DNA of 64,000 nt from Reticulitermes speratus (lineage: Eukaryota > Arthropoda > Insecta > Blattodea > Rhinotermitidae), in NCBI GenBank assembly GCA_021186555.1, contig JAJKFL010000039.1:43963597-44027596 (forward strand). Reading direction: 5' to 3'. Both the position numbers and the translations under genes were made by a program. Position 1 is the stretch's first letter, and the number at the start of each line of letters is the position of its first letter. Below, one piece after another: positions 58,701 to 64,000 of the stretch. The notes below the pieces were generated by a model. It did not search any database, had not been told where the DNA came from, and saw only the letters and a list, made by a program, of their open reading frames with translations.

Positions 58701-61700
58701 TATTGGTACCAGACTAGTTGGTGTTGTAACCCAGAACACCACAATACAAATATTAAAAGGCTTCATGTTTGACAACACTTCGGACCCACCATTGGTATAA
58801 TTTCAGTTGAACTTGTTCGGCATCGCACATGGTTCTCTGTACAGGTGTTGCCTACGTTATGGATTTCTGTGTAAAATGTAAAGTTGTCCGTGTTTGTACC
58901 ATGAAGGCATATACAGGGAGTGGTAGAGGTCTAGGTCCACTTATTCTTAACCTTGGTACTAGATATAAGTGAGTGGTGAGCTTCATGCCCAGGTGACTTT
59001 AAACCCTATGTAGGAATAAAACCGCCGGTATCTATTTAATAGGAGGGTGGATGGGTCTCAGAGCTGGTCCAGACATTTTGGAGAAGAGAGGAAGCTCATG
59101 CTCCTGCCAGGAATCAAACCAAGTATTGTCCAGCCTGTAGCATTACACAGTATGCCAGCTGAGCTATCCTGGCTCCAGTGGATATTTTTATGGCTTTCTA
59201 AAGTCATGTGGAGTATGTATAAATGTTGTTGATGCGTTAGCCAAGTCTCAAACCAGATGCTTCCAAAATACAAGTCAGAGGGTGCTTCTGCTGTCTGGCC
59301 TTAGGACCAAATCACAGACTTTTTACACACAAAATGGAGGAATAATGTACTAGAAATTGTCATTCTTTCTCGTGTTGTAGGAAAATACTACTGGAAACTG
59401 AGTCCAGATGGATTTGTAAACAGTTACCCACTGCTTATCAGTCACCACTGGGCAGAACTGCCTGGGGACATTGACGCAGCATTTGCTACTTCTTCAGGCA
59501 CTATTTATTTTTTCAAGGGTACTAAGTATTGGGTTTACACTTACACACGCCTGCATCCAGGACACCCAAAACTCATTTCTGAAGGCTGGCCTGGCATTCC
59601 AAGTGACATTGATGCTGCTACGTTGTACACTAGTTCTGTGTTCTACTTCTTCAAGGGTGAGTTTGTTCATGACACAGGATTGTTTGGCTGTGCACACATT
59701 TTCTAATCTGTCATCAAACCATGTTTTATACCCGTACAATGTCCATACTTAGTACAGCTATGGTCTGTGTGTCTATACAGAAGAATGGTACTGGATTTAC
59801 GATTTACGTCGGCCCTCAAGTGTCAACGGAAGTCGACCTATGACGGAATGGGGCAACATTGCTGGTGATTTAGACGATGTAATGTATATACGCAGTGGCT
59901 ACATTTACTTCTTCAGTAAAGGCAGTTACTATCGCTTCAACTGCAAAACTAAGTTGGTAAGACTGATGGTGCCTCACTAGTAACCGTAATAGTGTCGTAA
60001 GGTTCGGCTAACCAAGTCCTTCTTGAGTAACTTACTGCCGCTCGGTCAGACCCAGTTGAATACTCCAATCTCTGACATCCTATTTGTTTAAGATCCTTTT
60101 TATATATTCACATTTATGCCTAGGTCTTCCAAGTAGATTTTTCTTTTCAGGTTTTGTGACTAACATTTTACGCGCATTCGCATTTTTCCCATGCAGTCGT
60201 CATGTCCTTGTAGTCTGATTCTGCTTTTTGATCGCCCTAATGATATTTGATAAAGAGTACAAGTTGTGAAGTTCCTCATTGTGTAATTTTCTCTGTCACC
60301 TTATTACTTTCTGCCTCTTTTATCCAAATATTTTCGTCACTGTATTTCTCCTAGAGGCAGAGACCAAGTTGCACAACTGTAAAAACCAGTGGGTAAAATT
60401 GTTGTTTTGAATTGTAAGGTTCGCAGCACTGATGGTATTGAAGCCTGTAATTGGGCATGATCGTGAGCCAGATCAATCCACTTCACATCCATTTTATTAA
60501 TATGTTCACAAGTCCTTTGTCTTGTAAGGTACCACTTTCCCAGTATCTTCTCTTCATTAAGATTCAAAACTTCTGAGCTGTTACTTTCTGTTCATTGATT
60601 TTTTAAAGAATCACAGAGCCTTAATCATTAGTATGCTCTGGTTGCTGGCATCTCTCTCTGTGGGGGCCCTGTTGGGGGAACTTGGAGGGGGGTCTTGTTC
60701 ACTGGGGACTTTGAGAGACAGGTAAAAGAAGGCTCTGGAGATGGAGCTTCTCTTTCTGTGGGAGCTCTGCGAGGGGAACCTGGAAGGGGGGGCTCCTTTG
60801 CTGGGAACTTATATAGTATGTAACAGAAGGCTCTGGAAATGGAACGTCTTTCTCTATTCAATGTTTAAAAAACCAACAAAATGCACTTCACTTTCACTTC
60901 AATATGTCTCCATTAACCCCTACATATGTTTCGGTTTTACGCAAAACCGTCCTCAGGGGGAACAAAACTACGTTATGTCACATCCATTGTTAATACTGGT
61001 TTAGATGTTGTGCAATGTCTTGCGTGTTATTTGCATTCACTTCTAAAATCAGAATTTAAAACATATAAAATATTGTATAAAATCCTTAAAATTCATCGAA
61101 TTAACGTAGTTTTGAACCCCCTGAGGATGGTTTTGCGTAAAACCAAAACATATGTAGGTGTTAATTAAGACATATTAAAGTGAAAGTGAAGTGCATTGTG
61201 TTGGGTTTTTTTAACCATTGAATTGTAAAAATGCAGAGTGAGACTAATATAAAATTTATCTTTCTGTATTTAGAGGCTTCATAAGGGGAATTTGGAGGGG
61301 GGCTCCTTTACTGGGGACTTATAAAGATATGTAAAGGAAGGCTCTGGAACTGGAACATCTTTCTCTGTGTAGGGGCTTTGTAAAGGGAACCTGGAGGGGG
61401 GTATCTTTTCTGGGGACTCCGAGAGACATGTCAGGGGAGGCTTTGGAAGGGAGCATCTCTCTCTTTACAGAGGCTCCATGAGGGGGAACCTGGAGGAAGG
61501 GCTCCCATATTGGGGACTCAAAGACATATGTAATAGAAGGCTCTGGAAAAGGAGCATTTCTTTTTACAGGGGCTCCATAAGGGGAACCGAAAAGTATTTA
61601 GCAAGGGAGGGCTCGGCCAATATGTTTATTGGGCCGGAACTGTGCTTGATATATTTTTGTGTTATGTACAACATAGAGGGTTCGTGGCCTTATGCTGGGC

Positions 61701-62186
61701 CACAATACTCTAAGAAAGCATCTGCTTTTTGGGGGGCACAAAGGGCCTGTTAAAAAGGCCTATGTGCATCGGGCCTCTAAGGGCTCGAACCCATTGGGTG
61801 TTCTTCTATTCATTCAACATCAGAGTCAAACAGTCCAAGAACTGCTTGACTCTGATGATGAATGCTCTGTGATTGTTTGAAGCATCAGAAACTATACTCA
61901 ATGACACAGCATGGCTTTTCAGAAGACTTATCTTCAGCAACACTTCTGTGAAAACCTCACATCATGCAATTTTTCCCATCATAGTTGCATACGTTTTTGA
62001 ATACGGATAAGTGTTCTTGTGTATTGCACCCTGCTTCCTGTTGGATGGTCCATTTGCAAGGTACAAAGAATTAAATACGTAATTTTGTTTATGCAGGTTG
62101 ACTCAGGATGGCCTGACCAACCACACTACCCCCGTGCGGTTGGACCATGGTGGTTCAAGTGCAGTTCCAAGGGAACTAAGACATAA
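46621..62186 (+). CDS. Secreted matrix metalloproteinase with hemopexin domain (nine exons)
   Basis: Zinc endopeptidase of family M10A, which degrades extracellular matrix and basement-membrane proteins. Coding exons: 46621-46701, 49284-49438, 51746-51853, 52136-52441, 56210-56361, 57072-57174, 59381-59656, 59781-59956 and 62097-62186. From exon 2 on, all GT/AG junction phases agree. Order: signal peptide; propeptide with FLAKFGYL and cysteine switch QLPRCGEKD (about residue 94); furin site ARRQRY (about 107-111); catalytic domain; [11 protein letters not shown] (about 226-236) with Met-turn SIMQP; a nine-residue hinge; four hemopexin blades bounded by DLC and FKC; stop. Length is about 482 residues. 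No C-terminal membrane or GPI segment is seen, so it should be secreted and furin-activated. The exon 1 to exon 2 junction does not keep frame. Which insect MMP class it is I cannot settle. Confidence 0.93.
47060..48052. repeat. 19-bp array with 14-bp spacers, metalloproteinase intron 1
   Basis: The 19-bp unit cactgcgtgctgtgtgttc recurs about 45 times, with cactcatctcatgt inserted at irregular intervals. Variation in the unit is mainly gcgtg/gtgtg/gtatg, at a CpG. Open frames of over 300 codons in all three forward frames are a by-product. Confidence 0.96.
48140..48292. mobile_element. Short inverted-repeat element
   Basis: ttgtttaaaagtttttgggt + tgttgcccggcatcag + tttttggtgtatgacca is the imperfect reverse complement of tggtcatacaccaaaaattg + acgctgggcaaaaacccaa. 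The loop has aagatgggagaaacaagtgt + tcctgaaacgttgg, a layout similar to the hammerhead-like elements but without an intact core. Confidence 0.65.
48500..48790 (-). mobile_element. SINE fragment, family D (minus)
   Basis: attgaataggaggctggatg, ccagagctggtcgg and ttggaattgagccctgattt mark body and degraded tRNA-like head. Confidence 0.68.
48800..49280. other. Metalloproteinase intron 1, 3' part
   Basis: Contains the dispersed word gaggttctcatgataaca near 48978 and tgaagatttaagtctgtgtc near 49051, so it is probably an old copy of the repeat seen at 40150. No other feature is recognised. Confidence 0.4.
49284..49438 (+). CDS. Metalloproteinase exon 2: propeptide
   Basis: Encodes [16 protein letters not shown] and [13 protein letters not shown], the peptidoglycan-binding-like fold of MMP propeptides. 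Acceptor gaagcag (or gaag, three bases earlier); donor gtaaga in phase 1. Confidence 0.87.
49487..49845. repeat. 61-bp tandem array, metalloproteinase intron 2
   Basis: About six copies of a 61-bp unit (ggttaatctgacagtgtggt, acagttcatgtacagctgat, gtacatatgcatagtattgc, t). It starts within 50 bp of the exon 2 donor. Confidence 0.95.
49965..50066. repeat. 16-bp tandem array
   Basis: Six to seven copies of atgaatgaggcatgaa with gagg/gaag alternation. Confidence 0.93.
50208..51242. repeat. 57-bp minisatellite, metalloproteinase intron 2
   Basis: About 18 copies of tgattggcgcagcagcagga + gagtgttcgggcggacttta + cccatgtggtctgatgc. 57 is divisible by three, so a 19-residue repeat is open on both strands ([18 protein letters not shown] plus; [18 protein letters not shown] minus). 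The array lies inside an intron. Nearly all variation is at the two CpGs of tcgggcgga. Confidence 0.96.
51430..51612 (-). mobile_element. SINE fragment, family D (minus)
   Basis: ggaggtgaatggtcagcttt, cccattgaataggagga and the B-box complement gggaatcgaaccgcaga near 51541. tgactgagctatcttggctc gives the tRNA-like 5' end on the minus strand. Confidence 0.72.
51746..51853 (+). CDS. Metalloproteinase exon 3: cysteine switch and furin site
   Basis: Encodes [19 protein letters not shown], then [16 protein letters not shown] supplies the zinc-binding inhibitory Cys; the usual V-P/G-D after it is E-K-D here. RRQR is a furin-type site. Acceptor ccacag; donor gtgagt in phase 1. Confidence 0.92.
52136..52441 (+). 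CDS. Metalloproteinase exon 4: N-terminal catalytic domain
   Basis: Encodes [18 protein letters not shown], then [39 protein letters not shown] and [19 protein letters not shown]. The His and Asp of the structural zinc site (HED, HA, HFD) are kept. The loop before HFD is three residues shorter than usual, and the GGD calcium-ligand Asp is Met. Acceptor gatag; donor gtatga in phase 1. Confidence 0.93.
52490..52735. mobile_element. Dispersed repeat of the ttctcacagc type
   Basis: Starts tttgaagttctcacagctgt. cagtccagtctccttgggct lies in the middle and gtagaagatgaaggaactgt + gttcctgtgaaacatcaag at the end. A stem ggaac/gttcc is followed by gaaac, so the layout is hammerhead-like but the core is not intact. 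It lies in metalloproteinase intron 4. Confidence 0.5.
52738..52952. repeat. 15-bp tandem array
   Basis: About fourteen copies of cagcaccaaacaaca, preceded by 14-bp versions lacking one C. Open frames on both strands (NNTAP and VWCC/LFGA repeats) follow from the period being divisible by three. Confidence 0.96.
53214..54128 (+). pseudogene. Decayed mariner transposon
   Basis: Terminal inverted repeats ttggaaagtaatgcctcc at 53219 and its complement ending near 54122. Inside, the plus strand keeps the transposase N-terminal helix-turn-helix region: [38 protein letters not shown] and [20 protein letters not shown]. Later [20 protein letters not shown] appears in another frame. Most of the DDE/D core is missing and there are frame breaks. 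It lies in metalloproteinase intron 4. Confidence 0.85.
54420..54620 (+). mobile_element. LINE 3' end fragment
   Basis: gggagggtgtggactgg, tgaactactgggtcccataa, ggtggggaatttcatgagta, gttagcttcccaagaaggac. Diverged but colinear with 27300-27450. Confidence 0.78.
54640..55640. other. Metalloproteinase intron 4, unassigned part
   Basis: No exon. A (gaca)n-like tract (ctgacagacagacagacac) lies at about 55331-55351. ccaaactggtgctgttgcaa and related words near 55260 and 55400 suggest a weak local duplication. Confidence 0.4.
55660..56125. repeat. 55/58-bp tandem array
   Basis: About eight copies of tgtgccatagtgctgccatt + gaattactgactgctgggct + tgtaatgctgattgttac. Copies with or without a tgc insertion differ by 3 bp. 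It ends about 85 bp before the exon 5 acceptor. Confidence 0.95.
56210..56361 (+). CDS. Metalloproteinase exon 5: catalytic zinc site
   Basis: Encodes [20 protein letters not shown], the HExxHxxGxxH zinc motif with its catalytic Glu. The Met-turn SIMQPM and [12 protein letters not shown] at the domain end follow. Acceptor ttcacag; donor gtaaac in phase 0. Confidence 0.95.
56385..56515 (-). mobile_element. LINE 3' UTR fragment (minus)
   Basis: agtaactaaccaactg (tail remnant), ggccttcttgaaaggctagt, gcatttcatggaacctgaag and ccagagcccgctacttgt are the LINE 3' UTR in reverse complement. It starts 24 bp after the exon 5 donor. Confidence 0.8.
56690..56875 (-). mobile_element. SINE family B body (minus)
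   Basis: Reverse complement of the SINE B body: gtagaggtatagctctactc, gcactagatgggggtgggtg, ggtacccattgtacaggagg, ccggtctggatggctgcgg. It is followed by a G run. Confidence 0.8.
57072..57174 (+). CDS. Metalloproteinase exon 6: hinge and hemopexin start
   Basis: Encodes [20 protein letters not shown], then [14 protein letters not shown]. The hinge between LYG and the first hemopexin Cys is only about nine residues. Acceptor tttcag; donor gtaaga in phase 1. Confidence 0.92.
57180..58430. other. Metalloproteinase intron 6, unassigned part
   Basis: No repeat class or exon is recognised. Recurrent phrases such as gaaattttgtgcaggg- and acagtgaaa-type words between 57580 and 57960 hint at old internal duplication. 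Confidence 0.4.
58435..58655 (+). mobile_element. tRNA-derived SINE body, family B
   Basis: gtccagaccggccctggggc, ggtaccgggtctctttccca, ggggtaaagcggccggggcg, gtagagctatacctctactc and ggccttcatggcctgttcta. The head is truncated. Confidence 0.83.
58885..59185 (-). mobile_element. SINE family D (minus)
   Basis: tatttaataggagggtggat, agagctggtccagacatttt, caggaatcaaaccaagtatt (B-box complement) and gctgagctatcctggctcca. The tRNA-like 5' end lies to the right. Confidence 0.75.
59381..59656 (+). CDS. Metalloproteinase exon 7: hemopexin blades I end to III start
   Basis: Encodes [73 protein letters not shown] and VFYFFK. The repeated DIDAA and FFKG words mark successive propeller blades. Acceptor ttgtag; donor gtgagt in phase 1. 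Confidence 0.95.
59781..59956 (+). CDS. Metalloproteinase exon 8: hemopexin blades III-IV
   Basis: Encodes [18 protein letters not shown], then [20 protein letters not shown] and [16 protein letters not shown]. Acceptor tatacag; donor gtaaga in phase 0. An N-glycosylation sequon NGS is present. Confidence 0.94.
60000..60560 (-). mobile_element. Old LINE 3' end (minus)
   Basis: Colinear with the other LINE copies in reverse complement: gtccttcttgagtaactta, cctaggtcttccaagtaga, gttcctcattgtgtaattt, tatccaaatattttcgtcac and agaccaagttgcacaac. It extends further upstream than most copies (minus-strand [20 protein letters not shown] near 60460-60540). Confidence 0.75.
60630..60845. repeat. Degenerate ~107-bp tandem repeat, left block
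   Basis: Two copies of ctctctctgtgggggccctg-like, ggggaacctggaaggggg and gctggggacttata-like phrases. It is continued by the block at 61256-61600. The palindromic element between the blocks appears to have inserted into the array. Confidence 0.8.
60868..61216. mobile_element. Palindromic element with ~95-bp inverted arms
   Basis: Left arm 60868-60963 (gcacttcactttcacttcaa, tatgtttcggttttacgcaa) is the imperfect reverse complement of 61116-61216 (ttttgcgtaaaacc, aaagtgaaagtgaagtgcat). The spacer is about 150 bp and AT-rich. The left arm carries an intact hammerhead-like motif on the minus strand; the right arm has an A for the invariant G of GAAA. It splits a tandem repeat, so it is a recent mobile insertion. 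Confidence 0.78.
60917..60960 (-). ncRNA. Type I hammerhead-ribozyme-like motif
   Basis: Minus strand: cccc (60960-60957), core ctgagga (60956-60950), one extra C, then stem II ggtttt/aaaacc (60948-60943 with 60938-60933) with loop gcgt. gaaa (60932-60929) follows. Stem III is aca/tgt with a two-base loop (60929-60922). Then A at 60921, where cleavage would fall, and gggg (60920-60917) pairing with the opening cccc. Every helix differs in sequence from the motif at 38516-38560 but is still paired. Confidence 0.65.
61256..61600. repeat. Degenerate ~107-bp tandem repeat, right block
   Basis: Three to four copies with gaaggctctggaa, gaacctggaggggg, actggggactta and acagaggctccat-type phrases, about 80% alike. 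It is the continuation of 60630-60845 and lies in metalloproteinase intron 8. Confidence 0.82.
61790..61990. mobile_element. Dispersed repeat of the ctgatgatgaatgctctgtg type
   Basis: cagagtcaaacagtccaaga, tgcttgactctgatgatgaa, gaagcatcagaaactatact and cacagcatggcttttcagaa match the layout of the copies at 38630, 40150 and 46190. It has ctgatga, a potential gatgc/gcatc stem and gaaac, but extra bases before gaaac. Confidence 0.5.
62097..62186 (+). CDS. Metalloproteinase exon 9: hemopexin end and stop
   Basis: Encodes [20 protein letters not shown], then KCSSKGTKT and TAA at 62184-62186. The Cys closes the hemopexin disulfide with the Cys of exon 6. The acceptor is atgcag. Confidence 0.95.
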   Translation, partial: VDSGWPDQPHYPRAVGPWWFKCSSKGTKT

Positions 62187-62302
62187 GCGATGAAAATACT
62201 GAAATTGGCGGATAATTGACAGATGATACCAAATGGGTGTCAAATGTCTGTCTGCACTTCACACATGGAAGGTTAGTCAGTGCCAAAATGTGTACTGTTG
62301 TT

Positions 62303-62308
62303 AATAAA
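62303..62308 (+). terminator. Polyadenylation signal of the metalloproteinase
   Basis: A canonical aataaa lies 117 bp after the stop codon, in an AT-rich 3' UTR. Confidence 0.65.
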
Positions 62309-62457
62309 TTACAGTAAAATGAAGAGTTCGACACTGCAATTATTAGACATTCCTTGTGGAGGCTGATAAGCTTAGGTGTAACTTGGCTAATGACATTGGG
62401 GGAGCAGAATCAAGTTATAAAGAGGGGGAAGATTGGTTTGAACCAGTCCTTAACATA

Positions 62458-62843
62458 CATAGGACGTCCAGAAAGTAAAGATACAAAAGCAATAAAATTT
62501 TTTTAAATATTTATTAACAACATCGAGTGAAAAAACTTACCTTACATACCTTTAGCTATTTTTCAACATAATCGCCACCTTTGTCAAGGCATTTGTTTAG
62601 CCTGGGTACGAGTTTTTGTATTCTGATGTCATAGAACTCCGCCGCCTGTGCACACAACCACGTAGTGACTTCGTTTTTCACCTCTTCATCTTCGTGAAAC
62701 TTCTGGCTGGCCAGATGTTCCTTTAAATGCAAAAACAAATGGAAATCGCTGGGAGCGAGGTCTGGGCTGTGAGCGCGATGGTCTGCGGTGATTTCTCTTC
62801 TCCTCCCACCCGTGTTGTATCTTTACTTTCTGGATAACCCTCG
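62458..62843 (-). pseudogene. Internally deleted mariner element
   Basis: 386 bp bounded by TA on both sides, with terminal inverted repeats sharing tccagaaagtaaagatacaa. The minus strand keeps the transposase C-terminus: HSPDLAPSDFHLFLHLKEHL (third catalytic Asp of the mariner triad), EVKNEVTTWLCAQAAEFYD and LNKCLDKGGDYVEK. The N-terminal DNA-binding domain and first two catalytic Asp residues are gone. It lies 270 bp after the metalloproteinase stop. Confidence 0.87.
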
Positions 62844-62989
62844 TACATAAATCCCTTTCCCCCGCTCTCACCCCAATTTTTTTATTTGTCCCCTTTCAAC
62901 TCAGTAGCCAAAAAAAAAACTATTCTTAGGTAAAAAAAATATTCGGGAGGGGGGGCATTTGCCCCCCTCTCCCCAAGTTACGCCTATGG

Positions 62990-63700
62990 TGATAAGTGCC
63001 ACACTAAATAATGCTCTGGTAGAGTCCTGTAGAAGCTAGCAGTTCTTCAGGTAGTTAAGCAATTGTCTGTATTTAATGGAATTGTATGGTTCACTACTGT
63101 CTTCACAAGAGCTAGTTACTCATACTTCGTCCTGTCCTGAGCCTGATGAAGCCAGTCCATGCTATCCCATCATGTTCCTTGAAGATCCGTCTTACACGTT
63201 CACTGCCGGGCATTTAAATCCCCGAAGGTGTTAAATTGCCAGCAATTTTTTGAATGTTAAACAACTAGTGTGTCGTCTTATAAATTATAAAATATAATTA
63301 TATATAAAATGCATATATGTTTTCTAGTTGTCAGCTACGGATTAATAAAGATGAAAATATGTTTCCTGAAAGAACTTATTGTGTGCGTGGCCTATTTAAG
63401 GCAAAAGAGCAGAGTAAGTTTTAGAGCGACTAAAGTCGATGCTGGCAAATTAAAACGTAAACACTTAAATTGACCATGGTCAACTTTGGCAGTGAATGTG
63501 TTAATATCCCACCACCTGTGCTTAGGTTTTCCAAGGGGTCTGTTTCTATCAAGTTTTCCCACCACAACCGTCTATGCATTTCTGTTCATTTCTATACATG
63601 CCGCATGTCCCACACATTTCATTTCATCATGCTTGTTTTGATCACTTGAATAATGCTCGGTGAGGCATACAAATCTCTAAGTTCAAGTGCCATGCAGGTG
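62990..63700 (-). mobile_element. Old LINE 3' end (minus), interrupted
   Basis: ctagcagttcttcaggtagt, atggttcactactgtcttca, gaagatccgtctta, then after an insertion atatcccaccacctgtgctt, ggttttccaaggggtctg and catgccgcatgtcccacac. Colinear with other copies except for the MITE at 63195-63508. Confidence 0.78.
63195..63508. mobile_element. piggyBac-type MITE
   Basis: Left end cacgttcactgcc and right end complementary to cacattcactgcc form terminal inverted repeats. The right side is followed by ttaa and the left preceded by tta, the piggyBac target with one base lost. Related LINE copies in the window have an uninterrupted ttaatatt at this point, so the empty site can be read directly. Confidence 0.75.
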
Positions 63701-63837
63701 CTGTATATCTCCGTCTGTCCATCTGGCGGAACTGATTAAAACTTCTTCGTGCTTTAATGCAGTTGTGTACTGTGTTTAAACTTTAGGATGGTACATAAAT
63801 TTAGGAGCAATACATGAGAATCCTAAATAAACTTTTA

Positions 63838-64000
63838 TCAATAATGGCCGTGCCATGGCTCAGGCGGTTAGTCGCCGGCCTTCCACTGCGGAGGCCTTGG
63901 TTCGATCCCTGGTCAGTCCATGGGGGGGGTTTGTGGTGGACAAATTGGCACTGGGATAGGTTTTTCTCCGAGTTGTCGGTTTTCCCCTGTCAATTTCATT
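63838..64000 (+). mobile_element. tRNA-derived SINE, family C (cut by window end)
   Basis: The best-preserved head of the family: gtgccatggctcaggcggtt (A box) and ccttggttcgatccctggtc (B box). The body follows with gtggtggacaaattggcact and gtcggttttcccctgtcaat. Confidence 0.85.

Noticed and set aside
63845-63910. tRNA gene at the window end
   Set aside because: A and B boxes are good, but the sequence continues into the SINE C body found at three other loci.

Overview
The window is eukaryotic nuclear DNA from an arthropod, most probably an insect. It has split genes with GT/AG introns, tRNA-derived SINEs, LINE, mariner, hAT and piggyBac-type remnants, and very abundant minisatellites. The dominant LINE ends in a GHVARMG / GRPRRRWED tail with (TTAG)n. 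I know this type mainly from cockroach and termite sequence, so a blattodean host is my inference, not a proof.

Two real genes are present, divergently arranged. On the minus strand, 28613-42403 holds a beta-galactoside alpha-2,6-sialyltransferase (ST6Gal/DSiaT type) in five coding exons: a type II membrane anchor, sialylmotifs L, S, III and VS, and a terminal Cys-stop. Two of its exons each lack one base relative to the expected frame. On the plus strand, 46621-62186 holds a secreted matrix metalloproteinase in nine exons: signal peptide, PRCG cysteine switch, RRQR furin site, [11 protein letters not shown] zinc site, short hinge and a four-blade hemopexin domain. The join between its exons 1 and 2 does not keep frame. 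The two translation starts are 4.2 kb apart. A possible orphan signal-peptide exon lies at 20424-20555 (minus).

Layout. 1-2933: 19-bp and 76-bp arrays. 2934-5905: SINEs, a LINE 3' end and an inverted-repeat element. 5910-16660: two 114-bp arrays and two LINE copies of opposite orientation, whose coding tail is amplified as a 100-bp unit. 16685-24060: 40-, 58-, 13- and 46-bp arrays, with SINEs and the candidate exon between. 24065-27473: a mariner remnant split by a hAT MITE, then an internally deleted LINE. 28170-42403: the sialyltransferase, whose introns and 3' flank carry arrays of 50, ~158 and 67 bp and a large palindrome. 42404-46620: intergenic, with 114-bp repeats, a LINE and tetranucleotide tracts. 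46621-62186: the metalloproteinase, with arrays of 19, 61, 16, 57, 15, 58 and ~107 bp in its introns. 62187-64000: mariner, LINE, piggyBac-type MITE and SINE remnants.

The most unusual signal is a pair of type I hammerhead-ribozyme-like motifs, at 38516-38560 (+) and 60917-60960 (-). Each lies in the arm of an inverted-repeat element, and their helices differ in compensatory ways. This fits non-autonomous Penelope-like elements with inverted terminal repeats. Most very long open frames in the window are stop-free minisatellites, not genes.
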